A stretch of 64,000 nt of DNA, taken from assembly GCA_963750015.1 (NCBI GenBank), contig CAVVPU010000241.1, forward strand, positions 62,001 to 126,000, written 5' to 3'. This stretch comes from CAVVNC01 sp963750015 (GTDB lineage Bacteria > Desulfobacterota > Syntrophorhabdia > Syntrophorhabdales > WCHB1-27). The position numbers were made by a program, and so were the translations under genes. Each line of letters starts with the position of its first letter. Position 1 is the first letter of the stretch. Below, one piece after another: positions 1 through 9,021 of this stretch. Under the pieces are notes generated by a model. That model searched no databases, was not told where the DNA came from, and was given only the letters and a program-made list of their open reading frames with translations.

Positions 1-225
1 CGTCTCGTCTATGCCGAAAGCACCCACGTTGACCAGGATCATGTCGGCTCCTGCCGCGACCTGCGCTAGAGCCTCTCTTTTTGCCGGCCCCGTGTCGCCC
101 ACAAGCAGCGCCTCCTTAATGCCGCTTTTGCCAAAGGGATTAATCCTCTCGCCGATGAGAACCGTCGGCAGCCCGTCGCCGAACAGCACCTCTTTGCCCT
201 TTGGGCTTACCACTCTTGTTTTCAT
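1..225 (-). CDS. Pterin-binding (methyltetrahydrofolate methyltransferase-like) protein, N-terminal part
   Basis: Only the first 75 codons are in the window; the gene runs off the left edge. The ATG at 225 is preceded by a GGAGG-type ribosome site (232-239). The residues LIGERINPFGK near position 23 match the GERIN signature that opens the TIM-barrel pterin-binding domain of methyltetrahydrofolate:corrinoid methyltransferases (AcsE, MtvC, the MetH folate domain), relatives of dihydropteroate synthase. A short strand motif, ADMILVNVG, follows as in that fold. Such proteins move methyl groups from methyl-THF to a corrinoid protein in acetyl-CoA or methoxy-compound metabolism. The exact methyl donor and partner cannot be told from this fragment. 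Confidence 0.75.
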   Translation of the reverse strand, partial: MKTRVVSPKGKEVLFGDGLPTVLIGERINPFGKSGIKEALLVGDTGPAKREALAQVAAGADMILVNVGAFGIDET

Positions 226-587
226 AAGCTACTACCTCCAGTTGGTTATTTTACCCTTTCGGAGCCTGATCATGGAGAGAACGCCGGCTACCGGCACTCT
301 TGGGAGCCACGGATCGTCTTACAGGGCACGTAGGGGACTAAGTTTAGCACAATTTGCGCCTCTATTTCAATTCCAGGGGGGCAAAAAGAGACGGATTGTG
401 TTCGCCAAAATAAGCAGGGCCAGCCGAAAGCCATCACCGATTCGAGTTCACCCTTTCATCGATATAGCCTTAACCGGTCGTGCGCCAAATCTCCCCTTTG
501 TGTTGAAACTTCATCAAGAAAGCCGGCCCGGCCAATTCTTGTTTCTCGTCAGGTGCGAAAGGCAGGGGAGCCAAGTCTCTAATTTGC
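226..587. other. Divergent intergenic region without a recognised gene
   Basis: About 360 bases separate the minus-strand pterin-binding gene from the promoter of the plus-strand yceD operon. The plus-strand frame is open through here, but its translation shows no protein-like pattern, and the real yceD start is at 644. I see no RNA gene or repeat. Confidence 0.6.
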
Positions 588-616
588 TTGACAATTGCGG
601 GTCAAACCCGTATATT
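588..616 (+). promoter_or_regulatory. Sigma-70 type promoter of the yceD-rpmF-plsX-fab operon
   Basis: TTGACA (588-593) and TATATT (611-616) are separated by exactly 17 bases. This is a near-consensus housekeeping promoter placed 28 bases before the yceD start codon, so transcription would begin near 623. Confidence 0.8.
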
Positions 617-643
617 GTTAGACTTAAAAAAAGAAAACTATCA

Positions 644-1162
644 ATGATTATCAAACTTTACGATATAGAACAGGCCTTATCGGTCAAGGGGAAGCTCGAT
701 GGTTCTCGTTTGAAGAGAGCCGAAGACAGCGACCTAACCTTCCTCGCTCCCATCGAGTACGAATTGACCGTGACGAAATCGGGCAACAGCCTCTGGGTGC
801 GCGGACCCGTACGGGCCACGCTCTCCACGGTCTGCGACCGCTGTCTGGAAGAATTCACCTTTTCCGTCGAATCGGACATGGACATAGAACTGCTGCCAAG
901 GGCGGAGGCGCCGACTGCGCAGGAAGTCGAATTGAAATCCGAGGAGATGGATCTCTATTATTTCGAAGGCGAGGAAATCGATCTTGACCCCTATGTCTTC
1001 GAAGAAGTGATGCTCGATATACCCATAAAGGCCCTCTGCTCGGAATTGTGCGAGGGCATGTGTCCGGTCTGCGGAAAAAACCTCAACTTCGGAGAGTGCG
1101 GATGCGAGAAACCGGACACGGGTATTCTCGCCGGAAAGCTCAAACCATTTCTGAAAAAGTAG
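644..1162 (+). CDS. yceD: YceD/DUF177 family protein (23S rRNA accumulation)
   Basis: 172 residues, starting at the ATG at 644, where protein-like sequence begins (MIIKLYDIEQ). The DUF177 family sits directly before rpmF in most bacteria and is needed for normal 23S rRNA levels. The C-terminal half has the family's zinc-type cysteine cluster: C-x3-C-x3-C-x2-C followed by CGC near residues 132-154. A strong promoter lies 28 bases upstream and rpmF follows after 13 bases. The open frame extends further upstream, but that part has no family similarity and would lie before the promoter. Confidence 0.9.
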   Translation: MIIKLYDIEQALSVKGKLDGSRLKRAEDSDLTFLAPIEYELTVTKSGNSLWVRGPVRATLSTVCDRCLEEFTFSVESDMDIELLPRAEAPTAQEVELKSEEMDLYYFEGEEIDLDPYVFEEVMLDIPIKALCSELCEGMCPVCGKNLNFGECGCEKPDTGILAGKLKPFLKK

Positions 1163-1175
1163 CAAGGAGACGACA

Positions 1176-1358
1176 ATGCCTGTTCCAAAAAGAAAAACTT
1201 CGAGATCCAAGAGAGACAAGCGACGGACCCACTATAAACTCGTGTCCCCCGGGGTAGTCCTCTGTCCTAACTGCAAGGAGCCCACCCAGCCGCACCGGGT
1301 TTGCCCGAAGTGCGGGATGTATAAAGGAAAAAAATACCTGGCGGTCGAAGAAGTCTAG
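1176..1358 (+). CDS. rpmF: 50S ribosomal protein L32
   Basis: 60 residues, the normal size for L32. The N-terminus MPVPKRKTSRSKRDKRR is the typical basic start. Two CxxC pairs (CPNC and CPKC, near residues 30 and 44) form the zinc ribbon seen in the zinc-containing version of L32. An AAGGAG ribosome site lies 6-7 bases upstream. It is the second gene of the operon, in its usual place between yceD and plsX. Confidence 0.97.
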   Translation: MPVPKRKTSRSKRDKRRTHYKLVSPGVVLCPNCKEPTQPHRVCPKCGMYKGKKYLAVEEV

Positions 1359-1363
1359 CCCGT

Positions 1364-2371
1364 ATGGTAAGGATAGCAGTTGATGCTATGGGCGGAGACA
1401 ACGCGCCGCTCGCCGTTGTGAGGGGGGCTGAAGCTGCCTGCGCTGAAAAGATCGCGGAGGTCCTTCTCGTCGGCGACGAAAACGTCATCTCTCCATTGCT
1501 CAAGGATCGATCCGGGATAGAAATCGTGCACACCGCCGTCTCAGTCGGCATGAGCGAATCCCCGTCCAATGTTTTGCGCCGCAAAAAAGATTCGTCCATG
1601 AACACGGCCTTCGGACTGGTCAAGGCGGGCCGTGCAGAGGGTGCAGTTTCCGCGGGAAATTCCGGTGCTGCCATGGTTTTTGCCATCTTCACCCTCGGGA
1701 GGATCTCGGGTGTGGAAAGACCGGCCATCCTCACGCTGCATCCCAACTCGAAGGGGACCGTGTCAGCCCTCATCGATGCGGGCGCCACGGTAGACTGCCG
1801 GCCCTCTCACCTTGTCCAATTTGCCCTTATGGGCAGCGCCTTTGCACAACATGCCCTCGACATTCCGAGCCCGAGAGTGGGGCTTTTGAGCAACGGTCAG
1901 GAGGAGACGAAAGGCAACGAACTGACGAGAGAGACTCACGGGATCCTCAAAACCTCCGCCCTCAACTACGTGGGTTACGTGGAAGGGACCGACCTGTACA
2001 ACGGGACGACAGACGTCGTGGTGACCGATGGCTTCGTGGGCAATGTCGCCCTGAAGGTGAGTGAAGGCGTTGCGGAGCTCCTCATCGGTCTTCTTAAGGA
2101 TCGGATCGGCCAGAGCACCAGGGGCAAGATGGGCTACCTCCTTCTTTCAGACACGTTCAGGGCCCTTTCCAAGACAGGAGACTACTCCGAATACGGCGGC
2201 TTCCCCCTCGTCGGGGTAGATGGCGTCTGCATCATCTGTCACGGCAGATCGAACGAACGGGCCATCAAGAACGCCATTCTACAGGCCAGGAATTTCGTGG
2301 GTAAACGACTCAACGAGCATATCAAGGATGCCATGCAGGATCACCAATATCAGATCAAGAGTGAGGAGTGA
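1364..2371 (+). CDS. plsX: Phosphate acyltransferase PlsX
   Basis: 335 residues, full length. PlsX converts acyl-ACP to acyl-phosphate, the first step of phospholipid synthesis in the PlsX/PlsY route, at the inner face of the membrane. The start IAVDAMGGDNAP is the family signature; SAGNSGAAM (near residue 96) and DGFVGNVALK (near 222) are further conserved blocks. It starts 5 bases after rpmF. The next gene is not fabH, which is its usual neighbour, but an acyl-CoA dehydrogenase. Confidence 0.96.
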   Translation: MVRIAVDAMGGDNAPLAVVRGAEAACAEKIAEVLLVGDENVISPLLKDRSGIEIVHTAVSVGMSESPSNVLRRKKDSSMNTAFGLVKAGRAEGAVSAGNSGAAMVFAIFTLGRISGVERPAILTLHPNSKGTVSALIDAGATVDCRPSHLVQFALMGSAFAQHALDIPSPRVGLLSNGQEETKGNELTRETHGILKTSALNYVGYVEGTDLYNGTTDVVVTDGFVGNVALKVSEGVAELLIGLLKDRIGQSTRGKMGYLLLSDTFRALSKTGDYSEYGGFPLVGVDGVCIICHGRSNERAIKNAILQARNFVGKRLNEHIKDAMQDHQYQIKSEE

Positions 2372-2374
2372 CAG

Positions 2375-3535
2375 ATGGACTACTTTTTGACGGACGACCA
2401 GAAAGATATCAAAAAAATAGCGCGCAGGATCGCTGAAGAAAGAGTGGTGCCCGTAAGGGCCAAGCTCGACGAGACGGAAACCTTCCCTTGGGAGATCATG
2501 AAGGCCTGCGCGGAGACAGGACTTTTTGGCGTCAGCATACCAGAGGCTTATGGAGGACTGGGGGGCGGTTCCTTCGAGAACTGCATCGTCGTCGAAGAGC
2601 TGAGCCGTGCGTGCCTCGGTGTCTCAGTGAGCTACGCAGCGAGTCTTCTCGGCTCTTACCCTATCCTCCTCGGTGGAAACGAGGATCAGAAGAAGCGCTA
2701 TCTGCCGGATGTTGCAAGCGGAAAGCGGCTCGCCGCTTTCGGTCTCACCGAGGCAAATGCGGGCAGTGACGCCGCGGGAATCAGGACCGAGGCACGCAAG
2801 GTGGGCGACGACTACGTGCTGAACGGGACCAAACAATGGATCACCAACGGAGGTGAGGCCGAGATCTACTCGGTCATCGCCATGACCGACCGTTCCAAGG
2901 GCGGCAGGGGTGCCACTGCCTTCATACTCAAGAAAGGCATGGAAGGATTTTCCTTCGGGAAGAAGGAAAACAAGCTCGGCATCAGGGCGTCGGCCACTAG
3001 GGAGCTGGTTTTCCAGGATTGCAAAGTCCCGAAGGAAAATGTTATAGGTAGGGAAGGCATGGGCTTCATCCTCGCCATGCGGACCTTTGACCGGACCCGT
3101 CCGGGCATAGGGGCTCAGGGCGTGGGAGTGGCCCAGGGTGCGCTCGAAGCCGCGATGGCTTACGCGAAAGAAAGGGAGCAATTCAACAGGAAGATCATAT
3201 CTTTCCAGGCAATACAGCACATGCTTGCGGACATGGCGATACAGGTCGAGGCCGCCCGGGCTCTCGTTTACGCGGTGGCGAGGTATATAGACAGCAACCC
3301 CAGGGAGTTCTCGAAAGTCTCTGCCATGAGTAAGGTCTTCCCGAGCGATACGGCCATGAAGGTCACAGTGGATGCATTACAGATATTCGGCGGCTACGGT
3401 TTTATGAAAGACTATCCCATCGAAAAGATGATGAGGGACGCCAAGATCCTCCAGATCTACGAAGGCACGAACCAGATTCAGAGAAACGTCATCGGCCTCG
3501 AGTTGATAAAGGAAGCGGCGTCGAAAAAGAGATGA
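2375..3535 (+). CDS. Acyl-CoA dehydrogenase in the fabH position
   Basis: 386 residues, full length for the short/medium-chain acyl-CoA dehydrogenase family. These enzymes are FAD-dependent and introduce the alpha-beta double bond into acyl-CoA, or work in reverse in some syntrophs. Signature 1 (FGLTEANAGSD, residues 122-132) contacts FAD and substrate; signature 2 runs from QIFGGYGF to IYEGTNQIQ, where Glu363 aligns with the catalytic base of short-chain enzymes. The start lies 3 bases after plsX, and its stop overlaps the fabD start, so it is co-translated with fatty-acid synthesis genes. Its chain length and direction cannot be told from sequence. Confidence 0.93.
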   Translation: MDYFLTDDQKDIKKIARRIAEERVVPVRAKLDETETFPWEIMKACAETGLFGVSIPEAYGGLGGGSFENCIVVEELSRACLGVSVSYAASLLGSYPILLGGNEDQKKRYLPDVASGKRLAAFGLTEANAGSDAAGIRTEARKVGDDYVLNGTKQWITNGGEAEIYSVIAMTDRSKGGRGATAFILKKGMEGFSFGKKENKLGIRASATRELVFQDCKVPKENVIGREGMGFILAMRTFDRTRPGIGAQGVGVAQGALEAAMAYAKEREQFNRKIISFQAIQHMLADMAIQVEAARALVYAVARYIDSNPREFSKVSAMSKVFPSDTAMKVTVDALQIFGGYGFMKDYPIEKMMRDAKILQIYEGTNQIQRNVIGLELIKEAASKKR

Positions 3536-4476
3536 CCATGAAAAAGATAGCCATTGTTTTCCCGGGACAGGGATCGCAGTACGTCGGCATGGGTAAAGAA
3601 CTCTACGACAGGTTCGAATATGTCCGGGAATTGTTTGAGGCAGCGGATAAGGCTCTTGACTTCAACCTATCCAAGCTTTGTTTCAATGGGCCCGAAGAGG
3701 AGCTTCGAAAGACCTACAATACCCAACCGGCCATCCTGCTTTCGAGCTACACGGCGTGGGCAGTGCTGAACAAGGAGATGAAGGTAACCCCGTACCTGCT
3801 CGCAGGCCACAGCCTGGGTGAATATACGGCACTCCTCGCAAGCGGCCTTTTCTCGTTCAAGGACGCCATGCGGATAACCCGAAAGAGGGGTCTCCTCATG
3901 GAAGAAGCGTGCCCTGCGGGCACCGGTGGTATGGTGGCCCTGGTGGCCCCCGACCGCCAAAAGGTGGAAGAGGCCTGTGGAGCTATCTCAAAGGGCGCCT
4001 ATGTCGCCTGTCCCGCCAATCTTAATTCCCCTGACCAGCTGGTTCTTTCGGGTGATATCAATGCGCTGAAGGAAGTCGTAGAAAAGCTGAAAGGTCAGGG
4101 TTATAAGAAGGCGGTTTTTCTGAATGTGTCGGGCCCCTTCCACAGCCCCCTTATGCGGCCGGCCGCAGAGGAGCTAAAAAAAGAACTGGCCCGCATCGTC
4201 TTTTCGCCCATGAAGGTCCCGGTCGTTGCAAACGTTGACGGGTCGGCGAACGACGACAGCGGGCGCGAGCAGGACCTCCTGTTCCGTCAGATGTTCTCTC
4301 CGGTGCGGTGGGAAACCTGTGTGCGATACATGGCGTCCCAGGGCGTCGAGGTGTTCCTCGAGGTGGGGCCGGGCAAGGTGCTCGCCAACCTCATGCGCAA
4401 GATAGTCCCCGACATCCCGTGTTATCACGTGGAGACGATGGAGGAGATAGAAGCCGTACGAAGTGTGCTCTCATGA
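3532..4476 (+). CDS. fabD: Malonyl-CoA:ACP transacylase FabD
   Basis: 314 residues from the first ATG, which overlaps the previous stop (ATGA); a second ATG at 3538 is an alternative start. FabD loads malonyl groups onto acyl carrier protein. The GQGSQ motif (residues 12-16), the nucleophile elbow AGHSLGE with Ser94, and the SGPFHSPLM block with the catalytic His are all present. Length and gene order before fabG are standard. Confidence 0.96.
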   Translation: MTMKKIAIVFPGQGSQYVGMGKELYDRFEYVRELFEAADKALDFNLSKLCFNGPEEELRKTYNTQPAILLSSYTAWAVLNKEMKVTPYLLAGHSLGEYTALLASGLFSFKDAMRITRKRGLLMEEACPAGTGGMVALVAPDRQKVEEACGAISKGAYVACPANLNSPDQLVLSGDINALKEVVEKLKGQGYKKAVFLNVSGPFHSPLMRPAAEELKKELARIVFSPMKVPVVANVDGSANDDSGREQDLLFRQMFSPVRWETCVRYMASQGVEVFLEVGPGKVLANLMRKIVPDIPCYHVETMEEIEAVRSVLS

Positions 4477-5198
4477 AAGGACGGGTAACCATCGTCACGG
4501 GGGCGGCCCAGGGCATAGGGAGGGCTATTGCGGAATTCCTTGCGGAAAAGGGTTCGAGCGTCGCCATCTTCGACGTGACGGATGGCACGGAGGCGCGCCG
4601 GGCCGTTGAAGAGAAGGGTGTAAAGTCGATCTTTCTCAAGGTCGATGTATCCGATCTCCGAGAGGTCGAAAAGGCGGTGCAAACCGTGATTGACGAACTC
4701 GGAGGCATCGATAGCCTCGTGAACAACGCAGGGATCACGAGGGATAAGCTCATCCTGAGAATGACCGAAGAGGATTGGGACCAGGTGATCAGGGTCAACC
4801 TGAAGGGGACTTTCGCCTGTACGAAGGCGGTGATCCGCCATTTGTTGAAAAAAGGCGGCACCATAGTCAATATCGCCTCGATTGCCGGTCTCACAGGGAA
4901 CCGAGGGCAGGCGAACTATGCTGCGAGCAAGGCGGGCATCATAGGCTTTACAAAGAGTATTGCGAAAGAATACGGCGAGAAAGGCGTGAGGGTGAACGCG
5001 GTTGCCCCGGGCTTCATTGCAACCGACATGACCGCTTCCCTCGACGCCAAATATAGGGAGAGCATGACCCAGACGGTGGCGCTCAAACGGGCGGGTGTTC
5101 CCCTCGATGTAGCCCGCGTCGTCTATTTCCTGCTATCCGACTATAGTAGTTACGTTACCGGTGAGGTAATAAACGTAAGCGGAGGCCTGTACATCTGA
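4473..5198 (+). CDS. fabG: 3-oxoacyl-ACP reductase FabG
   Basis: 241 residues, starting at the ATG at 4473 that overlaps the fabD stop (ATGA). The longer open frame upstream lies inside fabD and is not coding. It is a short-chain dehydrogenase: the NADPH site TGAAQGIGRA is at the N-terminus, NNAG near residue 85, the catalytic Ser in NIASIAG, and the YAASK motif gives Tyr and Lys. It reduces the 3-keto group during fatty-acid elongation. Confidence 0.96.
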   Translation: MKGRVTIVTGAAQGIGRAIAEFLAEKGSSVAIFDVTDGTEARRAVEEKGVKSIFLKVDVSDLREVEKAVQTVIDELGGIDSLVNNAGITRDKLILRMTEEDWDQVIRVNLKGTFACTKAVIRHLLKKGGTIVNIASIAGLTGNRGQANYAASKAGIIGFTKSIAKEYGEKGVRVNAVAPGFIATDMTASLDAKYRESMTQTVALKRAGVPLDVARVVYFLLSDYSSYVTGEVINVSGGLYI

Positions 5199-5235
5199 AG
5201 GGATTATCCGTTATCAAAACCAGGAGGTGGCTTAA

Positions 5236-5469
5236 ATGGCAGTCGCAGAAAGAGTGAAGAAAATGATCGTCGAGCAATTGGGCGTCAACGAAGCTGAAGT
5301 GGTACCTGAGGCGAAGTTCATTGACGACCTTGGCGCCGATTCTCTCGACATAGTCGAGCTCGTGATGGCCCTCGAGGACGAGTATGGCATAGAGATTCCC
5401 GACGAGGACGCAGAAAAGATCGAAACCGTGGGGGATGCCATCCGTTATATCGAGGAGCACCAGAAATAG
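5236..5469 (+). CDS. acpP: Acyl carrier protein
   Basis: 77 residues, acidic, with the phosphopantetheine attachment Ser in GADSLDIVEL (near residue 37). An AGGAGGTGG ribosome site precedes the ATG, which suits the high expression of ACP. It carries growing acyl chains and lies in its usual place between fabG and fabF. Confidence 0.98.
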   Translation: MAVAERVKKMIVEQLGVNEAEVVPEAKFIDDLGADSLDIVELVMALEDEYGIEIPDEDAEKIETVGDAIRYIEEHQK

Positions 5470-5484
5470 CGTACGAGGTGATGG

Positions 5485-6726
5485 TTGAAAAGGCGAGTCG
5501 TCATAACAGGTTTAGGTCTCACGACACCTCTCGGTGTCGGATTGGACAACGTATGGAGCAAGATATGCGCCGGTGATTCGGGAATCGGGCCGATCACGAG
5601 GTTCGATGCATCGCAGCACGACACGAAGATTGCCGGTGAGGTGAAGAACTTCAATGCCGAGGAGTATATCCCGGTAAAGGAACTGAAACGATTGGATCTC
5701 TTCATCCAGTATGCCCTTGCTGCAACGAAGGTCGCCGTAGAAGGCTCAGGGCTGAACATGGCATCAGAGGATGCCGAGAGGGTGGGCGTCATAGTAGGCA
5801 CGGGCCTCGGCGGGCTTCCGACCCTCGAAAAATATCACTCAATCCTCCTTGAAAGGGGACCGTCGCGTATTTCTCCTTTCTTCATACCCATGCTCATCGC
5901 AAACGAGGCCCCGGGCAACATAGCAATCCAATATGGCATGAAAGGTCCCAATCTCTCCATCGTTACCGCTTGCGCGACAGGGGCCCATTCAATCGGCGAC
6001 GCCTTCAGGGTAATCCAGTACAACGACGCCGACGTGATGATCGCAGGGGGGACCGAAGCGAACCTGACGCCGCTCACCGTGGCCGGATTCAATGCGCTGA
6101 AGGCCCTCTCAACAAAGAACGACGCCCCCGAAAAGGCGTCCAAGCCTTTTGACAAAGAACGGGACGGCTTTGTGGTGGCCGAGGGTGCGGGCATCGTGGT
6201 CCTCGAGGAGCTCGAGCACGCCCGCGCAAGGGGCGCAAAGATTTACGCAGAAGTCGCCGGGTACGGCTACAATGGCGATGCCTACCACATAACTGCCCCC
6301 TCCCCGGACGGGGACGGCTCCATCAGGTGCATGAAGCTGGCCCTTAAGGATGCAGGGATCACGCCTGCGGACGTGGACTACATAAATGCGCACGGCACGT
6401 CGACGGAATTGAACGACGCTTCCGAGACGCTGGCCATAAAGCAGGTCTTTGGCGAAAGGGCATACAAGATACCGATCAGTTCGACCAAATCAATGATAGG
6501 CCATCTTCTCGGCGCGGCAGGGGCAGTCGAGGCGGTTTTCAGCGTCCTGGCGATCAGGGACCAGGTGTGCCCCCCGACCATCAATTACGAGCACCCTGAC
6601 CCCGGGTGTGATCTCGACTACGTGCCAAACGTCGCGCGGAAGCATCCTATCAATGTGGTAATCTCCAATTCTTTTGGCTTCGGCGGCACCAACGCGGTTC
6701 TTGCCTTCAGGGGGTATGAAGGGTGA
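5485..6726 (+). CDS. fabF: Beta-ketoacyl-ACP synthase II FabF
   Basis: 413 residues. The start codon is TTG at 5485, because the ATG at 5481 is in another frame; a GAGGTG ribosome site lies just upstream. FabF condenses malonyl-ACP with acyl-ACP. The catalytic Cys163 is in VTACATGAH, and the two histidines are in NAHGTST and IGHLLGAAGA. The C-terminal SFGFGGTNAVL block is intact. With no fabH in this cluster, chain initiation must be done by another synthase or from elsewhere in the genome. Confidence 0.96.
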   Translation: MKRRVVITGLGLTTPLGVGLDNVWSKICAGDSGIGPITRFDASQHDTKIAGEVKNFNAEEYIPVKELKRLDLFIQYALAATKVAVEGSGLNMASEDAERVGVIVGTGLGGLPTLEKYHSILLERGPSRISPFFIPMLIANEAPGNIAIQYGMKGPNLSIVTACATGAHSIGDAFRVIQYNDADVMIAGGTEANLTPLTVAGFNALKALSTKNDAPEKASKPFDKERDGFVVAEGAGIVVLEELEHARARGAKIYAEVAGYGYNGDAYHITAPSPDGDGSIRCMKLALKDAGITPADVDYINAHGTSTELNDASETLAIKQVFGERAYKIPISSTKSMIGHLLGAAGAVEAVFSVLAIRDQVCPPTINYEHPDPGCDLDYVPNVARKHPINVVISNSFGFGGTNAVLAFRGYEG

Positions 6727-7184
6727 AGATCGCGATCGGATCGGACCACGGCGGATATGAGCTGAAAGAACATTTGAAAGCGGCCCTTGGAGCCGATCAT
6801 GAGTTCGTTGATGTCGGTACGACAAACACTGATTCTGTCGATTACCCGGATTACGCGAAGAAGGTTGCCTTGGCAGTGACCGAAGGAAAAGTCGAGTATG
6901 GCATTCTTCTCTGCTCGACGGGGATCGGCATGTCTATAGCGGCAAATAAGGTAAAGGGGGCGAGGGCTGCCCTCGCCTTCGATCTCTACACTGCGATGCA
7001 GAGTAGACGTCATATCGACGCCAATATCCTCGTACTGGGTGCCCAGGTCACAGGTCCGGGACTTGCCCTCGAGATAGCGCGGACGTGGATCGCGACACTC
7101 TTTGAAGGAGGGCGGCACGAAAGACGGATCAATAAAATAAGAAGGCTCGAAGATGATAGCCATGGATGCCCTGAAGGGCAGTGA
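6723..7184 (+). CDS. rpiB: Ribose-5-phosphate isomerase B
   Basis: 153 residues with a GTG start that overlaps the fabF stop. RpiB interconverts ribose 5-phosphate and ribulose 5-phosphate. The start KIAIGSDHGGYELK and the active-site block LLCSTGIGMSIAANK with its Cys (near residue 63) are diagnostic of the RpiB/LacAB family. The C-terminus runs 32 bases into glyA; the last roughly 15 residues do not look conserved. Confidence 0.94.
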   Translation: MKIAIGSDHGGYELKEHLKAALGADHEFVDVGTTNTDSVDYPDYAKKVALAVTEGKVEYGILLCSTGIGMSIAANKVKGARAALAFDLYTAMQSRRHIDANILVLGAQVTGPGLALEIARTWIATLFEGGRHERRINKIRRLEDDSHGCPEGQ

Positions 7185-8412
7185 CAGGGAGATTTACGAT
7201 CTCGTCAAGAAAGAGATAGAGCGGGAGGAGTACAGCCTCATCCTGATCGCATCGGAGAATCTGGTATACGAGGAGATCCTCGAGGCCCAGGGAACGGTGC
7301 TGACGAACAAGTACGCGGAAGGCTATCCGGAGCGCCGGTTTTACGGCGGCTGCCGGTTCGTCGACCGGATAGAACAGGTGGCCGTCGACCGGGCACGGGA
7401 GCTTTTTGGAGCGGAACACGCCAACGTACAGCCCCATTCCGGCTCGTCCGCCAACATGGCCGTGCTCTTCGCGATGCTGAAGCCGGGTGACAAGATCCTC
7501 GGCATGGATCTCGCTCACGGTGGCCATCTGACCCACGGGGCTCGCTCAAGCTTTTCGGGACGATTCTTTCACGCCCTCACCTACCACGTGTCGGAGAAAA
7601 CTGAAGAGATTGACTATGATGAGGTGAGGGCGGTTGCATGCCAGGAAAGGCCGAAGCTGATCATCGCCGGGGCAAGCGCCTACTCGAGGATCATAGACTT
7701 TCCGCGATTCAGGAGAATCGCTGATGAAGTCGGAGCCTATCTGCTGGTCGACATGGCCCATATAGCCGGAGCCGTGGCCACCGGTGTTCATCCGAGCCCG
7801 GTGGGCTCAGCCCATTTCGTCACCACAACGACCCACAAGACGCTCCGGGGTCCTCGGGGGGGATTGATCCTGTGCGATGGAAAGTACGCAAAGGCCATCG
7901 ATTCGATGATCTTCCCTGGAATCCAGGGAGGTCCCCTCGTTCATGTGATCGCTGCCAAAGCCGTGGCGTTGAAAGCGGCAATGCAGCCTGAGTTCAAAGT
8001 CTACCAGGAGCAAATCCTTGCCAATGCTCGGCGGCTCGCAAACTCCCTACAGAAGCGGGGCTACCGGATCGTGTCGGGCGGCACGGATAACCATCTCTTC
8101 CTGGTCGATCTCTCGGAAAGAGGGATCACCGGAAAAGAGGCAGAACAGGCCCTGGAGGCAAGCGGGATCATGCTCAACAAAAACCTTATCCCCTTTGACA
8201 AACGGGGGGCAAACATTACGAGCGGCATACGAATCGGCACCCCGGCGGTGACCACGAGGGGCATGAAGGAGCCGGAGATGGAGGCGATCGCCGAGATGAT
8301 AGATGCGGTCCTTTGCAAACCGGAAGACACAGAGCTGCAAAGAGTGACGGAGCAAAGGGTCAGGGACCTGTGCATGCGGTTTCCTTTCTATGCGGGCGTT
8401 TACTCGCTATGA
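7153..8412 (+). CDS. glyA: Serine hydroxymethyltransferase
   Basis: 419 residues, standard length. It converts serine and tetrahydrofolate to glycine and methylene-THF using pyridoxal phosphate. The PLP lysine is in TTTTHKTLRGPRGG, and the early blocks IASENL, EGYPERRFYGG and QPHSGSSAN are intact. The ATG at 7153 lies inside rpiB; a second ATG at 7162 is a close alternative. The rpiB-glyA-dCMP deaminase-nrdR order recurs in deltaproteobacteria. Confidence 0.96.
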   Translation: MIAMDALKGSDREIYDLVKKEIEREEYSLILIASENLVYEEILEAQGTVLTNKYAEGYPERRFYGGCRFVDRIEQVAVDRARELFGAEHANVQPHSGSSANMAVLFAMLKPGDKILGMDLAHGGHLTHGARSSFSGRFFHALTYHVSEKTEEIDYDEVRAVACQERPKLIIAGASAYSRIIDFPRFRRIADEVGAYLLVDMAHIAGAVATGVHPSPVGSAHFVTTTTHKTLRGPRGGLILCDGKYAKAIDSMIFPGIQGGPLVHVIAAKAVALKAAMQPEFKVYQEQILANARRLANSLQKRGYRIVSGGTDNHLFLVDLSERGITGKEAEQALEASGIMLNKNLIPFDKRGANITSGIRIGTPAVTTRGMKEPEMEAIAEMIDAVLCKPEDTELQRVTEQRVRDLCMRFPFYAGVYSL

Positions 8413-8870
8413 GCAAAGGACGTCCGGGTTGGGACTCTTATTTCATGGAGATAGCGGGGATCGTGGCAAAACGGTCGACCTGCATCAGGAGAAGCGTCGG
8501 CGCCCTCGTCGTGAGAGAGAAGCGCATCCTTTCGACAGGCTACAACGGGGCGCCGAGCGGCCTCGGCCATTGTGCGGACCTTGGCTGTATCAGAGAAATG
8601 AAAGGCGTGGCCTCAGGGGAGCGTCATGAGCTCTGCCGGGGACTGCACGCCGAACAAAACGCGATCATCCAGGCTGCCTATCACGGCGTCTCCATCAAAG
8701 GCAGTTTTCTTTACTCCACCCATCTGCCCTGTTCCATCTGCGTGAAGATGATCATCAACGCAGGCATCGACCAAGTTTTCTACCTTGAGGGTTATCCCGA
8801 CGATCTGGCGACACAATTGATCGCGGAATCGGGTATAATAGTGAATCGGGTTACGCTCACGGAAAGCTAA
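8409..8870 (+). CDS. Deoxycytidylate (dCMP) deaminase
   Basis: 153 residues from the ATG at 8409, which overlaps the glyA stop; the open frame upstream belongs to glyA. It is a zinc-dependent cytidine/dCMP deaminase of the ComEB type. The zinc site is HAEQNAI (near residue 84) plus PCSIC (near residue 112), and the tract TGYNGAPSGLGHC is typical of dCMP deaminases. The product dUMP feeds thymidylate synthesis, which fits its place after glyA (methylene-THF) and before nrdR. Confidence 0.92.
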   Translation: MSKGRPGWDSYFMEIAGIVAKRSTCIRRSVGALVVREKRILSTGYNGAPSGLGHCADLGCIREMKGVASGERHELCRGLHAEQNAIIQAAYHGVSIKGSFLYSTHLPCSICVKMIINAGIDQVFYLEGYPDDLATQLIAESGIIVNRVTLTES

Positions 8871-9021
8871 CGGCTGTCAGGTGTGCTTTGGAAAGGCCAC
8901 GGTGCGCCTGCCACGAGAAGATTTGCGCGTTCTTCCCGTATGACCGGTTTCGGCGCGCTCTTTCAAGCAGTGTTGCAGGCTCGTCCCGAGGCCTTCCGTC
9001 AGGCGATTAGGAGCCAGGACA

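Noticed and set aside
11..643. Extension of yceD upstream to codon 11
   Set aside because: Lies over the promoter at 588-616 and over the minus-strand pterin-binding gene; no DUF177 similarity before 644.
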